Source: a virus. Taken from it: DNA of 20,237 nt. The translations under genes and the position numbers were made by a program. The notes beneath the pieces are model-generated. The model was not told where the DNA came from and made no database searches. It worked only from the letters and a program-made list of their open reading frames with translations. Where the stretch lies: the IMG/VR virus record IMGVR_UViG_3300021375_000214, positions 1 to 20,237 of that record; one strand, written 5' to 3'. Shown piece after piece: positions 1 to 6,651 of this stretch. Numbering within the stretch: position 1 is the stretch's first letter; every line of letters starts with the position of its first letter.

Positions 1-59
1 TAGGTCTACCAGAGATAGTTGGAGATTTATATAATCCCTTAAAAGGTGTAAGTTTTTAG
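1..59 (+). CDS. C-terminal end of an upstream gene (partial)
   Basis: An open frame enters from the left edge (codons beginning at base 3) and ends at TAG 57-59, giving the tail GLPEIVGDLYNPLKGVSF. The stop lies one base before the ATG of the next gene, the tight packing seen throughout this block, so it is probably a real co-transcribed gene end. Eighteen residues are too few to assign a function. Confidence 0.55.
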   Translation, partial: GLPEIVGDLYNPLKGVSF

Positions 60-60
60 T

Positions 61-633
61 ATGGCAAATTGGTTAAATAAAGTAGCAAAATATCATAAAG
101 AGTGGGTACAAATAGCAAAAACATTAGGAGCAAAAGACTATGCTGAAGACGTAGTACAAGAATCTTATATAAAATTACATATGTATGCAAGTGAAGAAAA
201 ATTATTTAATAATGGAATTATTTCAAAAGGTTATATGTATTTTGTAATACGTTCTGTTTTTTTAAGTTATATAAACTCAAAAAACAAAATAAATAAAATA
301 CAAATAGAAGAGTTTTTTAAAGATAAAGATTTTATAGAAATACCAGACAAAGATCTTGATAAGTTTACAGTTAATGATAATTTAGATAAAGAAAAAGCTT
401 TTTGGAAATTATGTAAAAAAATGGATGAAGAATTAGAAAAATGGCATTGGTATGATAAAAGTATTTATAAATTATATAGAGATACAGAGCTAAGCATAAG
501 AGGTATGGCAAAAGACACGTCTATTAGTTCTGTTAATATATTTCACACACTAAAAAAAGGGAAAGATAAAATGAGAGATAAGTTTAGTGAAGACTATGAA
601 GATTTTAAAAACGAAGACTATAATTTAATATGA
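61..633 (+). CDS. Sigma-70-like regulator (ECF-type region 2 and region 4)
   Basis: A 190-residue protein that probably binds RNA polymerase and directs it to phage promoters. Residues 25-40 (KDYAEDVVQESYIKLH) match the core-binding segment of sigma region 2, where the D-x-x-Q-E-x-x-x-K/R pattern is typical of ECF sigmas. Residues about 128-173 (LSIRGMAKDTSISSVNIFHTL within it) look like a region 4 helix-turn-helix followed by a basic stretch. The middle is highly charged and the C-terminus acidic. Length fits ECF-like factors. Its ATG follows the upstream stop by one base, and its 3' end overlaps the next gene by ATGA, so it is part of the early operon. It is a natural candidate for controlling late genes, but a non-sigma DNA-binding role cannot be excluded. 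Confidence 0.65.
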   Translation: MANWLNKVAKYHKEWVQIAKTLGAKDYAEDVVQESYIKLHMYASEEKLFNNGIISKGYMYFVIRSVFLSYINSKNKINKIQIEEFFKDKDFIEIPDKDLDKFTVNDNLDKEKAFWKLCKKMDEELEKWHWYDKSIYKLYRDTELSIRGMAKDTSISSVNIFHTLKKGKDKMRDKFSEDYEDFKNEDYNLI

Positions 634-1040
634 AACCACCAAAAGACAAACGTACTAAAGAGTACAAAGAATGGAAAGCAAATTACGACAAACAATCAAA
701 AGGTCTAGGAGATACTATTGCCAAGATAACTAAAGCTACTGGAATAGCTAAAGCTGTGAAGTTTATAGCTGGAGAAGATTGTGGCTGTGATGAAAGGCAA
801 GTAGCTCTTAACAAGGCATTTAGATATAAAAGACCAAAGTGTTTACTAGAAAATGAATACGTTTATTTAAAAGAATGGTTTGCATTAAACAGAACAAGAG
901 TAAACCCATCAGAACAAAAACAATTACTAAAAATATACAACAGAGTATTTAACGATAAAAAAGTAATGACATCTTGTGGGAGTTGTATAAGAACTATAAC
1001 TAATGAACTAAACTCTTTATATAAAACTTATGGAAATTAG
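630..1040 (+). CDS. Conserved Cys-rich phage protein, possibly metal-binding
   Basis: A 136-residue protein of unknown function. The N-terminus is strongly basic (MKPPKDKRTKEYKEWK), followed by a helical segment (GLGDTIAKITKATGIAKAVKF) and five cysteines: C51 and C53 (CGC), C71, and C116 and C119 (CGSC). The paired CxC and CxxC motifs suggest one bound metal ion, probably zinc, in a small alpha-helical fold. I associate this kind of sequence with hypothetical proteins of Bacteroidota phages but cannot name a function. It overlaps the sigma-like gene by four bases and the phosphoesterase gene by eleven, so the three are probably translationally coupled. A nucleic-acid-binding or transcription-partner role beside the sigma-like gene is only inference. 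Confidence 0.7.
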   Translation: MKPPKDKRTKEYKEWKANYDKQSKGLGDTIAKITKATGIAKAVKFIAGEDCGCDERQVALNKAFRYKRPKCLLENEYVYLKEWFALNRTRVNPSEQKQLLKIYNRVFNDKKVMTSCGSCIRTITNELNSLYKTYGN

Positions 1041-1740
1041 ACCACGTATTAACGGAAACAAAAAAGCAGCTTACGAGAACATAACAAAGAAAGAAACAAG
1101 AGTGCTTGTTATAGGAGACTTACACGAGCCATTTTGTTTAGATGGATATCTCGAGCATTGTCAAGAAACCTATGCTAAATATAATTGTAATACAGTTATA
1201 TTTATAGGGGATGTTATAGACAACCATTACAGTAGTTACCACGAATCAGATGCCGATGGTTTAGGTGGAGGTCAAGAGTTAGAACTTGCAATAAGTAAAA
1301 TAGCTAACTGGTACAATGCTTTTCCTAAAGCTCACGTTACTATAGGGAATCACGATAGACTTATAATGCGTAAAGCACAAACAAGTGCAGTACCAAAGAA
1401 ATGGATAAAAGCTTACAAAGATGTACTAGAAGTGCCACAATGGAAGTTTGTTGATAGAGTTGTAATTGATGGTGTGCAGTATATACACGGAGAAGCTGGA
1501 ACTGCAAGAACTAAATGTAGAGCTGATATGCAAAGTACTATTCAAGGACACTTACATACCCAGTGTTATACAGAGTGGTATGTAGGCCAAAACTTTAAAG
1601 TATTTGGTAGTCAAGTAGGTTGTGGAATAGATGCAACTGCTTATGCTATGGCATATGCTAAAAGAGGAAAGAAACCAGCTATTGCTTGCGCAGTAGTGTT
1701 AGGAGGGCATACAGTAATTAATGAACTAATGGAATTATGA
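1030..1740 (+). CDS. Calcineurin-like metallophosphoesterase
   Basis: A 236-residue enzyme with the full set of metallophosphatase motifs: GDLH at 29-32 (D30, H32), GDVID at 60-64 (D61), GNHD at 106-109 (N107, H108), H153 in YIHGE, and GHLH at 173-176 (H174, H176). These residues hold two metal ions and hydrolyse phosphomonoesters or phosphodiesters. The substrate cannot be read from sequence; phage relatives are often loosely annotated as phosphatases or nucleases acting on DNA or nucleotides. The gene sits in the early block with an exonuclease and nucleotide-metabolism genes, which fits nucleic-acid processing. The ATG lies inside the previous gene and the stop overlaps the next start (ATGA). 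Confidence 0.85.
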   Translation: MEIRPRINGNKKAAYENITKKETRVLVIGDLHEPFCLDGYLEHCQETYAKYNCNTVIFIGDVIDNHYSSYHESDADGLGGGQELELAISKIANWYNAFPKAHVTIGNHDRLIMRKAQTSAVPKKWIKAYKDVLEVPQWKFVDRVVIDGVQYIHGEAGTARTKCRADMQSTIQGHLHTQCYTEWYVGQNFKVFGSQVGCGIDATAYAMAYAKRGKKPAIACAVVLGGHTVINELMEL

Positions 1741-1889
1741 AAAATAAAAAATACACAACTAAAGAAAGGTTTAAGATACTAGAATCAACAGTAGCTACTT
1801 TATATGTAGCGATAGAAAAACTATCTAAAAGAATAGATGGCATAGATAAATTTTTAACTAAAGCAACAAAAGATTACAAAGAAGACTAG
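1737..1889 (+). CDS. Small helical hypothetical protein (50 aa)
   Basis: A short frame starting with an ATG that overlaps the phosphoesterase stop (ATGA) and ending at TAG 1887-1889. The product, MKNKKYTTKERFKILE... through ...KATKDYKED, is charged and predicted to be one long amphipathic helix with heptad-like spacing (ILESTVATLYVAIEKL). Start overlap, codon use and position directly ahead of a promoter support a real gene closing this operon. The function is unknown; a small coiled-coil partner protein is possible. Confidence 0.6.
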   Translation: MKNKKYTTKERFKILESTVATLYVAIEKLSKRIDGIDKFLTKATKDYKED

Positions 1890-1909
1890 TATATATTAAC
1901 AAAATTGTT

Positions 1910-1918
1910 TATATTTGC
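1910..1918 (+). promoter_or_regulatory. Bacteroidota-type promoter -7 box (TATATTTGC)
   Basis: TATATTTGC exactly fits TAnnTTTG(C), the -7 element of the primary Bacteroidota sigma factor. It lies in the 44-base gap after the 50-aa gene, 16 bases before the ATG at 1934, so transcription would start close to that ATG. No clear TTG is seen 19-21 bases upstream, so the -33 element is weak. It would restart transcription for the exonuclease and nucleotide-modification genes. Confidence 0.6.
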
Positions 1919-1933
1919 ACAAAACAAAACAAA

Positions 1934-2155
1934 ATGAAAAAAGAAATAACAGTAGAATATGATAACATAGCATTAGTTGTTGTAGGAGAATATCAAAAAG
2001 GACAAGATGGAAGTTATATGTATCCAGATTTCAGTAGTGATTTTAATTGTTTTAAAGTGTTATGTGGAGGACAAGACATTATAGACATACTAGAACAAGA
2101 AGTAATTGATGAGCTAGAGAATCAAGCTATAGAAATAATTGAAGAACAATGGTAG
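1934..2155 (+). CDS. Small acidic hypothetical protein (73 aa)
   Basis: A 73-residue protein beginning MKKEITVEYDNIALVVVGEY and ending in an acidic helix (EQEVIDELENQAIEIIEEQW). The first half has alternating beta-type hydrophobic residues and the second is helical, suggesting a compact alpha/beta domain. No catalytic motif is apparent. It is the first gene after the promoter at 1910 and overlaps the exonuclease gene by seven bases, suggesting coupled translation. The function is unknown; a partner of the exonuclease is possible but unproven. Confidence 0.65.
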   Translation: MKKEITVEYDNIALVVVGEYQKGQDGSYMYPDFSSDFNCFKVLCGGQDIIDILEQEVIDELENQAIEIIEEQW

Positions 2156-2835
2156 TTTTATTTGATGCAGACAGTTTAGTGTATTCTTCTTGCTGTGGTG
2201 TTGATGACATACTAGATGAAGCTATAGGAAAGTTTGATGAGATATTTATGTCAATTGTAAATAGACTAGAAGAAACCTACCAAATAGAAAGAGTAATTAC
2301 TTTTAACAATAGTAAGGGTAATTTTAGAAAACTACTAGACCCTAATTATAAAGCAAACAGAAAAAAGCAAGAACATCCTAAATTACTATATGAGATGCAC
2401 GAACATATCCAAGAGATATATAGCACAAAAAGTTCTTATGGTGTAGAGACAGATGATTTGGTTGCAACGTATTGGAAAACACTTACAGACGAGTTAGGAC
2501 ACAACAACGTAATAATAGTATCACTTGACAAAGATTATAAGCAACTACCTTGCCTTATGTATAACTATCACTACAAACACCAAGAGATAATAGATATAAG
2601 TCCTTACGAAGCCTTATATAACTTCTACGAGCAAATGATAGTAGGAGATAGTTCAGACAATGTAAACTACTGTAAGGGTTATGGAAAGGCATATGCAAAG
2701 AAATTGTTTAAAGATTGCAAGACACATTATCAATTTACTAAAAAGACATACGAGTTATTTAAAACAATATATAAATCAAAAGCAAAATTAAAATACATAC
2801 AATGTTATAACCTTTTAAAATTAAGAACAAAATGA
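2149..2835 (+). CDS. Phage 5'-3' exonuclease / flap endonuclease (PIN-like, FEN family)
   Basis: A 228-residue nuclease of the T5 D15 / T4 RNase H / Pol I 5'-nuclease family, expected to remove primers and flaps or degrade duplex DNA during phage replication. The acidic metal ligands are visible in order: D6 and D8 (LFDADSL), E100, D102 and D103 (VETDDL), D127 and D129 (SLDKDYKQL), and D167 and D170 (VGDSSDN). The segment DPNYKANR (64-71) matches the helical-arch entry (Y-K-x-N/x-R), and residues 164-187 (ending YCKGYGKAYAKKLF) form the helix-three-turn-helix DNA-binding element. The length is slightly short but nothing essential is missing. It overlaps both neighbours by a few bases and stands in a replication/nucleotide cassette. 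Confidence 0.88.
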   Translation: MVVLFDADSLVYSSCCGVDDILDEAIGKFDEIFMSIVNRLEETYQIERVITFNNSKGNFRKLLDPNYKANRKKQEHPKLLYEMHEHIQEIYSTKSSYGVETDDLVATYWKTLTDELGHNNVIIVSLDKDYKQLPCLMYNYHYKHQEIIDISPYEALYNFYEQMIVGDSSDNVNYCKGYGKAYAKKLFKDCKTHYQFTKKTYELFKTIYKSKAKLKYIQCYNLLKLRTK

Positions 2836-3050
2836 AAATAAAAACAAAAGACGAAATAGTTAGACAAGTAATAAGTAAAATAGACCAACGTAGTATTATA
2901 GGACAACAAAAATATGGAGGTACTATGATGGAAGAAATAAAAGGAGAAATAAAAGATGTAAATAGATTTGTAATAGATGTACAAGAAGAATTGATGGATG
3001 CTTTGTTATATTTAGAATCAGTTAAAGAATTATTAAAAGATAAATTATAA
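2832..3050 (+). CDS. Small MazG-like (all-alpha NTP pyrophosphatase type) protein
   Basis: A 72-residue all-helical protein. The pattern R-S-I-I-G-x-x-K-Y-G-G near residues 20-30 and VQEELMDALLYLE near 50-62 resemble the metal-binding EExxD region of MazG-like / phage nucleotide pyrophosphohydrolase proteins, which split dNTPs into dNMP and PPi. It is shorter than most of that superfamily and keeps one clear acidic pair (E52, E53 with D56), so catalytic activity is uncertain. It overlaps the exonuclease by ATGA and sits two bases ahead of the hydroxymethylase-like gene, which favours a role in dNTP pool control. I infer that it could be a dCTPase-type companion. Confidence 0.55.
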   Translation: MKIKTKDEIVRQVISKIDQRSIIGQQKYGGTMMEEIKGEIKDVNRFVIDVQEELMDALLYLESVKELLKDKL

Positions 3051-3051
3051 A

Positions 3052-3708
3052 ATGATTAAAACAATTTTTGAAAACGCAGAAGAAGCTTATGTTTATCAAC
3101 TTAATAGAATATTAGTTTATGGCGTAGACTATGATGATACAAAAGCTTTGTTTAATGTAGGTTTTACAATACAAAACCCTATAGATAATCATATTACAAA
3201 TAAAGAACGAAATTGGAGTTTACAATATGCTAAAGCTGAATGGGAATGGTATAAGTCTGGTGATCGTAGTATTGATAAGTTAGGTCAAATATATGGTAAA
3301 ATACCGCCTATATGGGAAAAAATGGCTGATAGTAATCGTAATGTTAATTCTAATTATGGTTATCAATGGCAACGTAATAATCAAATAGATTATGTATGCG
3401 CTAAACTTAGACAAAACAATAACACAAGGCAAGCAGCAATAAGTATATACGATGCGAAAGAATGGACTTCGTATCAAAAAGATACTCCTTGTACTTATGC
3501 AGTACAATTTACAATATTAGATAATAAATTAAATATGTCAGTTCTTATGCGTTCTAATGATATCTGGTATGGTTTTTGTAATGATCAATATCAATTTTCA
3601 ATGTTACAACAATTAGTTGCTAATAGGTTAACTATTGAAATAGGTTCTTATTACCATTTTGCACACAACTTACATTTATATAATAACATAAAAAATAAAA
3701 TAAAATGA
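3052..3708 (+). CDS. dCMP hydroxymethylase-like protein (thymidylate synthase fold)
   Basis: A 218-residue thymidylate synthase-fold enzyme. Visible family features are E63 in EWEWYKSGD (TS catalytic Glu), NSNYGYQW at 99-106, R126 (phosphate), nucleophile C147 in TPCTYAVQF, RSND at 167-170, G174, and H208/Y210 in the HLY motif. Three points favour cytosine over uracil substrates. The TS substrate Asn position is D178 (GFCND), as in T4 gp42. Cys is followed by Thr rather than the TS His. The NSNYG and MRSND..GF.ND strings closely match T4 gp42 as I remember it. The expected product is 5-hydroxymethyl-dCMP using methylene-folate. The protein stops about 25-30 residues early, so the C-terminal folate-closing tail is short or absent. 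Arg is often CGT here, unlike neighbouring genes. An ordinary TS or a dCMP methyltransferase remains possible. Confidence 0.72.
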   Translation: MIKTIFENAEEAYVYQLNRILVYGVDYDDTKALFNVGFTIQNPIDNHITNKERNWSLQYAKAEWEWYKSGDRSIDKLGQIYGKIPPIWEKMADSNRNVNSNYGYQWQRNNQIDYVCAKLRQNNNTRQAAISIYDAKEWTSYQKDTPCTYAVQFTILDNKLNMSVLMRSNDIWYGFCNDQYQFSMLQQLVANRLTIEIGSYYHFAHNLHLYNNIKNKIK

Positions 3709-4019
3709 AATTTAACGAAATAAGAAATTGGGCTAAAAACAAAGGCATATTAGATAAAGGAGATGTAAAAACACAATACATAAAACTTCAAGAGGAATGC
3801 GGCGAATTAGCAGAAGCAATATTAAAACAAGACAAGTTAGAAATGTCAGACGCGGTTGGAGATATTATTGTAGTATTAACTTCTTTATCAGAACTTGGAG
3901 GATTTAAAATAGAATCAGCAATAGAAGGCGCTTGGTTAGAAATAGCAAATAGAAAAGGGAAAATGATAAATAACAACTTTGTAAAAAATACAGATCATAT
4001 AATAGCAGGAACCGAATGA
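3705..4019 (+). CDS. MazG-type nucleotide pyrophosphohydrolase
   Basis: A 104-residue all-alpha NTP pyrophosphatase. It has the two-part metal site of the MazG family: EECGE (about 30-34) followed about 16 residues later by SDAVGD (48-53), with a helix (IIVVLTSLSEL) between this and a C-terminal ENxxxK-like region (EIANRKGKM). It would convert a dNTP to dNMP and pyrophosphate. Directly after the hydroxymethylase-like gene, with a four-base overlap, the natural inferred substrate is dCTP, supplying dCMP and keeping unmodified dCTP out of DNA. MazG proteins also act on dUTP, damaged nucleotides or (p)ppGpp, so specificity is not proven. The gene contains one of only four GATC sites and the only CAGG I found in the window. 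Confidence 0.8.
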   Translation: MKFNEIRNWAKNKGILDKGDVKTQYIKLQEECGELAEAILKQDKLEMSDAVGDIIVVLTSLSELGGFKIESAIEGAWLEIANRKGKMINNNFVKNTDHIIAGTE

Positions 4020-4435
4020 GAACATATTTAGCAAAAATTAAAATACCAGATAACTTAAAAAAACAATCAGTAGGTTATATAGGCGAAAAAGTATTTGAAC
4101 ACTGGTTCAAAGTAAATTATAATGACGAACAATTGTTTAAACAAAAAGCCGACAGAGATTATAACAAAATAGACTATGCTGATGAAAAAGGTTTTAAATA
4201 TCAAGTTAAAACAACAAGTAAAAAATCTTATACATTTAATTGCTCTACAGATAAGATAAATAATCATTTAAATAGTGATTACTATATTTTTGTACAATTA
4301 AAAAACGAATACGCATACATAGAAAACTTTAGAACAAAACAATATATATTAGATAATATTATACAAAGCTTTAAATACAAAAACTCTTCATACGTTAAAC
4401 CAGAGAATTTATTGCAAGAAGTATTATCTATATGA
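4016..4435 (+). CDS. Putative PD-(D/E)XK-fold nuclease
   Basis: A 139-residue protein with a likely restriction-endonuclease-like core. An early helix carries GEKVFEHWF (about 23-31) with a candidate Glu. KIDYAD (about 51-56) provides the Asp, and YQVKTTSKK (about 62-70) gives the Q-x-K variant of the (D/E)xK motif. The rest alternates strands and helices and ends in a helix. Such small nucleases serve as Holliday-junction resolvases, recombination nucleases or restriction-like enzymes. In an early replication block a resolvase or replication nuclease seems most likely, but degradation of unmodified host DNA beside a base-modification gene is also conceivable. It overlaps the MazG gene by ATGA and the next gene by four bases. 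Confidence 0.55.
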   Translation: MRTYLAKIKIPDNLKKQSVGYIGEKVFEHWFKVNYNDEQLFKQKADRDYNKIDYADEKGFKYQVKTTSKKSYTFNCSTDKINNHLNSDYYIFVQLKNEYAYIENFRTKQYILDNIIQSFKYKNSSYVKPENLLQEVLSI

Positions 4436-4662
4436 AAAAAAAAGATAAGGATTTAGTTAAAGAGTTTTACAACCTTGCATTATACGATTACGAAAAAGGT
4501 ACAGACTTAGAAGAACTAAAAATTATCTTAAATGATTATGAAGATAAAGAAATGTATTTACAATGTGCTGGTATTAATTTAGCTATACAATATATAGAAT
4601 TTTTAATATATTTAGAAATAATAAAACATATAAACGAAATAAATGACAACGCAACAAATTAA
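4432..4662 (+). CDS. Small acidic helical hypothetical protein (76 aa)
   Basis: A 76-residue, Lys/Glu-rich and largely helical protein (MKKKDKDLVKEFYNLALYDY...). A moderately hydrophobic stretch, INLAIQYIEFLIYLEII at about 48-64, is interrupted by Gln and Glu and is more like an amphipathic or buried helix than a membrane span. There is no recognisable domain. It overlaps the nuclease gene by four bases and the DnaA-like gene by twenty, so it belongs to the same operon. The function is unknown. Confidence 0.6.
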   Translation: MKKKDKDLVKEFYNLALYDYEKGTDLEELKIILNDYEDKEMYLQCAGINLAIQYIEFLIYLEIIKHINEINDNATN

Positions 4663-5113
4663 ACAATTGATAGAAACAGAACTAAACATAGAAATAAATG
4701 CTAAAAGTAGAAAAAGAAAAAATGTTTACGCTAGAGCTATATATTTTAAAATATGTAGAGACAGAACACATTTATCTTTAAAAGAAATAGGAGATACACT
4801 TAAATTAAATCACGCAACAGTATTACACGGTATTAATAACGTATTTCCTACATTTGAAATATATAATCCAGAGTATATGGAAGTATATAGAAAAATAAAA
4901 AATAGTGAAGAATACATACCTGTAGAAGATAGATACAATACATTAAAAGAAGACTACTATAAATTACAAAGTAAATACGATAGTATAAAAGACGCTAAAA
5001 CAAAAAAAGAATATAACTCTTTAGTTAAAATAATTAAAGAAATACCTGAAGAAAAACTAGACGTAGCTAACCTAAGAATAGATGCAATGGTTAAAATGCT
5101 TAAGACTTACTAA
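4643..5113 (+). CDS. DnaA domain IV-like DNA-binding protein
   Basis: A 156-residue protein whose residues about 23-67 resemble the DNA-binding domain IV of DnaA: a basic start (RKRKNVYARAIYFKICRD), then a helix-turn-helix (LSLKEIGDTLKLNHATVLHGI). The NHATVLHG string matches the DnaA signature DHTTVLHA. The AAA+ ATPase part of DnaA is missing; instead a Lys/Glu-rich coiled-coil region follows (about 95-156). It may bind DnaA-box-like sites in the phage origin or promoters, or compete with host DnaA. It ends the early block with a 59-base gap before the terminase genes. I did not find a clear TTATCCACA box in the window. Both of the CCTG sites I found lie in this gene. Confidence 0.72.
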   Translation: MTTQQIKQLIETELNIEINAKSRKRKNVYARAIYFKICRDRTHLSLKEIGDTLKLNHATVLHGINNVFPTFEIYNPEYMEVYRKIKNSEEYIPVEDRYNTLKEDYYKLQSKYDSIKDAKTKKEYNSLVKIIKEIPEEKLDVANLRIDAMVKMLKTY

Positions 5114-5123
5114 TAACAAAAAG

Positions 5124-5168
5124 AAAAGATATTTGTTATATAAAAAATAATTAATAATAATCTTTTTT
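5124..5168 (+). terminator. Possible weak terminator after the early block
   Basis: AAAAGAT at 5124-5130 can pair with ATCTTTT at 5160-5166, and the right arm runs into a T-rich stretch. The 29-base loop is AT-rich and the stem short, so this is only a weak candidate. Its position in the sole gap between the early and packaging genes makes it plausible. Confidence 0.3.
5135..5148 (+). promoter_or_regulatory. Variant of the recurring CGTTTTATAAAAAA element, before the terminase genes
   Basis: GTTATATAAAAAAT resembles the element found before four late genes at 7212, 14149, 15163 and 17413, though it lacks the leading C. It lies 38 bases ahead of the small terminase ATG, almost the same distance as the 15163 copy from its gene. 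It may be a late promoter, but AT-rich chance similarity is a real risk here. Confidence 0.3.
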
Positions 5169-5172
5169 AATT

Positions 5173-5418
5173 ATGGATAAAAGGAAAAACAACGGAGGAC
5201 ATACAACAGCTGGTAGAAAGCCTAAAGCAGAAGAGGTAAAGTTAATTGAAAGACTAACACCACTTGAACCTCAAGCTTATGCAGCTCTAAAAAAAGGAAT
5301 AGAATCTGGAGAATTTAAGTTTATACAAATGTTCTATCACTACTATGCTGGTAAACCAAGAGAAACAAAAGACATTACATTAAATACTGAACAACCTTTA
5401 TTTAATATTATTGATTAA
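5173..5418 (+). CDS. terS: Probable small terminase subunit
   Basis: An 81-residue basic protein (MDKRKNNGGHTTAGRKPKAEEVK...) placed directly before the large terminase, with the stop overlapping the terL ATG by one base. The N-terminal GRKPKAEE-type segment, the helical centre and the ending KPRETKDITLNTEQ are what I associate with very short small-terminase proteins in Bacteroidota phages. These recognise phage DNA and hand it to the large subunit. It is much shorter than classical TerS proteins of 140-180 residues and may contain only the DNA-binding and oligomerisation core. Assignment rests mainly on position and general similarity. Confidence 0.65.
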   Translation: MDKRKNNGGHTTAGRKPKAEEVKLIERLTPLEPQAYAALKKGIESGEFKFIQMFYHYYAGKPRETKDITLNTEQPLFNIID

Positions 5419-6581
5419 TGTTTGTAGTAACAACTGCAATTAAAAAACTTCTTAAACTTAAGAAACGTAAAAAGATAGTTCAAGGTGGAACATCTGCTGG
5501 TAAAACGTTTGGTATACTACCTATCCTCATAGATAGAGCTATAAAAACTCCTAACGTAGAAATAAGCGTAGTTAGTGAATCTATACCACATTTGCGTAGA
5601 GGTGCTTTAAAAGACTTCCTAAAGATTATGATGATGACCAATCGTTATAATGATATACAATACAATAAGTCAATGCTTAAGTATAAGTTTGCAAACGGAA
5701 GTTACATAGAGTTCTTTAGTGTTGAATCAGCAGACAAGTTAAGAGGAGCAAGAAGACACACACTATATGTAAATGAAGCTAACAACATACCTTACGAAGC
5801 ATACAACCAATTAGCAATAAGAACATCTGGAGAGATATGGATTGACTTTAACCCTACCTCATCATTCTGGGCGCATACAGAACTACAAGGCAAAGATGAT
5901 GCTGACTTTATAAAGCTAACGTATTTAGACAACGAAGCATTACCAGACACAATTATAAACGACATAGAGAAAGCTAAATACAAAGCAAAGACATCTACCT
6001 ATTGGAATAACTGGTGGAATGTTTACGGACTAGGAGAGATAGGAAGTTTAGAAGGTGCTTGTATAAAAGATTGGAAACCTATTGACTTACCAGACGAAGC
6101 AAGACTACTTTGTTATGGTATGGATTTTGGATATACTAATGACCCTTCTACTTTAATAGCACTTTACAAATACAACAACGCTTATATATTTGATGAGGTT
6201 ATTTACCAAAGAGGATTACTAAATAGTCAGATAAGCAACTTACTTAAAACACACCAAGCAAAAGAAATCATATATGCAGATTCAGCAGAACCTAAAAGTA
6301 TTGCAGAGTTATCAAGCTATGGTCATATGGTAATGCCAGTAAAGAAAGGTAAAGACTCAATAGTGTATGGTATCAACCTCATCAATCAAAATGAAATCTA
6401 TATAACTAATAGAAGTCATAACCTAATTAAAGAACTACAGAACTACATTTGGTTAAAAAACAAAGAAGGAGAAACACTTAACAAACCTATAGATGCTTTT
6501 AACCATTGTATTGATGCGATGAGGTATGCTATTACTTCACAATTAGAGAATCCTAATAAGGGTCAATATTACATTTACTAA
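5418..6581 (+). CDS. terL: Large terminase subunit (ATPase and nuclease)
   Basis: A 387-residue packaging motor protein. The N-terminal ATPase has Walker A QGGTSAGKT at 22-30 and Walker B TLYVNEA with E120 as catalytic Glu. A coupling-type motif may lie at 143-147 (DFNPT). The C-terminal RNase H-like nuclease shows D236 (GMDFGYTNDPST), D288 (YADSAEPKS) and D366 (HCIDAMRY). The Walker A in GGTSAGKT form and the DFGY-NDPST nuclease signature place it with the Terminase_3 / PBSX-SPP1 kind, suggesting headful packaging, though that inference is loose. The length is a little short but all catalytic parts are present. It overlaps terS by one base and is followed by a host-type promoter. Confidence 0.95.
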   Translation: MFVVTTAIKKLLKLKKRKKIVQGGTSAGKTFGILPILIDRAIKTPNVEISVVSESIPHLRRGALKDFLKIMMMTNRYNDIQYNKSMLKYKFANGSYIEFFSVESADKLRGARRHTLYVNEANNIPYEAYNQLAIRTSGEIWIDFNPTSSFWAHTELQGKDDADFIKLTYLDNEALPDTIINDIEKAKYKAKTSTYWNNWWNVYGLGEIGSLEGACIKDWKPIDLPDEARLLCYGMDFGYTNDPSTLIALYKYNNAYIFDEVIYQRGLLNSQISNLLKTHQAKEIIYADSAEPKSIAELSSYGHMVMPVKKGKDSIVYGINLINQNEIYITNRSHNLIKELQNYIWLKNKEGETLNKPIDAFNHCIDAMRYAITSQLENPNKGQYYIY

Positions 6582-6599
6582 AAAAAGTTATTAATAATT

Positions 6600-6629
6600 T
6601 TGTTAATTAAATAAATAGTTATATATTGC
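6600..6629 (+). promoter_or_regulatory. Bacteroidota-type promoter upstream of three small genes
   Basis: TTG at 6600-6602 and TATATTGC at 6622-6629 are separated by exactly 19 bases, the spacing of the Bacteroidota TTG-N19-TAnnTTTG promoter, with one mismatch in the -7 box. The site lies between terL and the ATG at 6652 in a region where flanking late genes lack this promoter type. It would let the host polymerase transcribe the small genes independently. Confidence 0.6.
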
Positions 6630-6651
6630 AGTATAATTAAACAACAAAACA

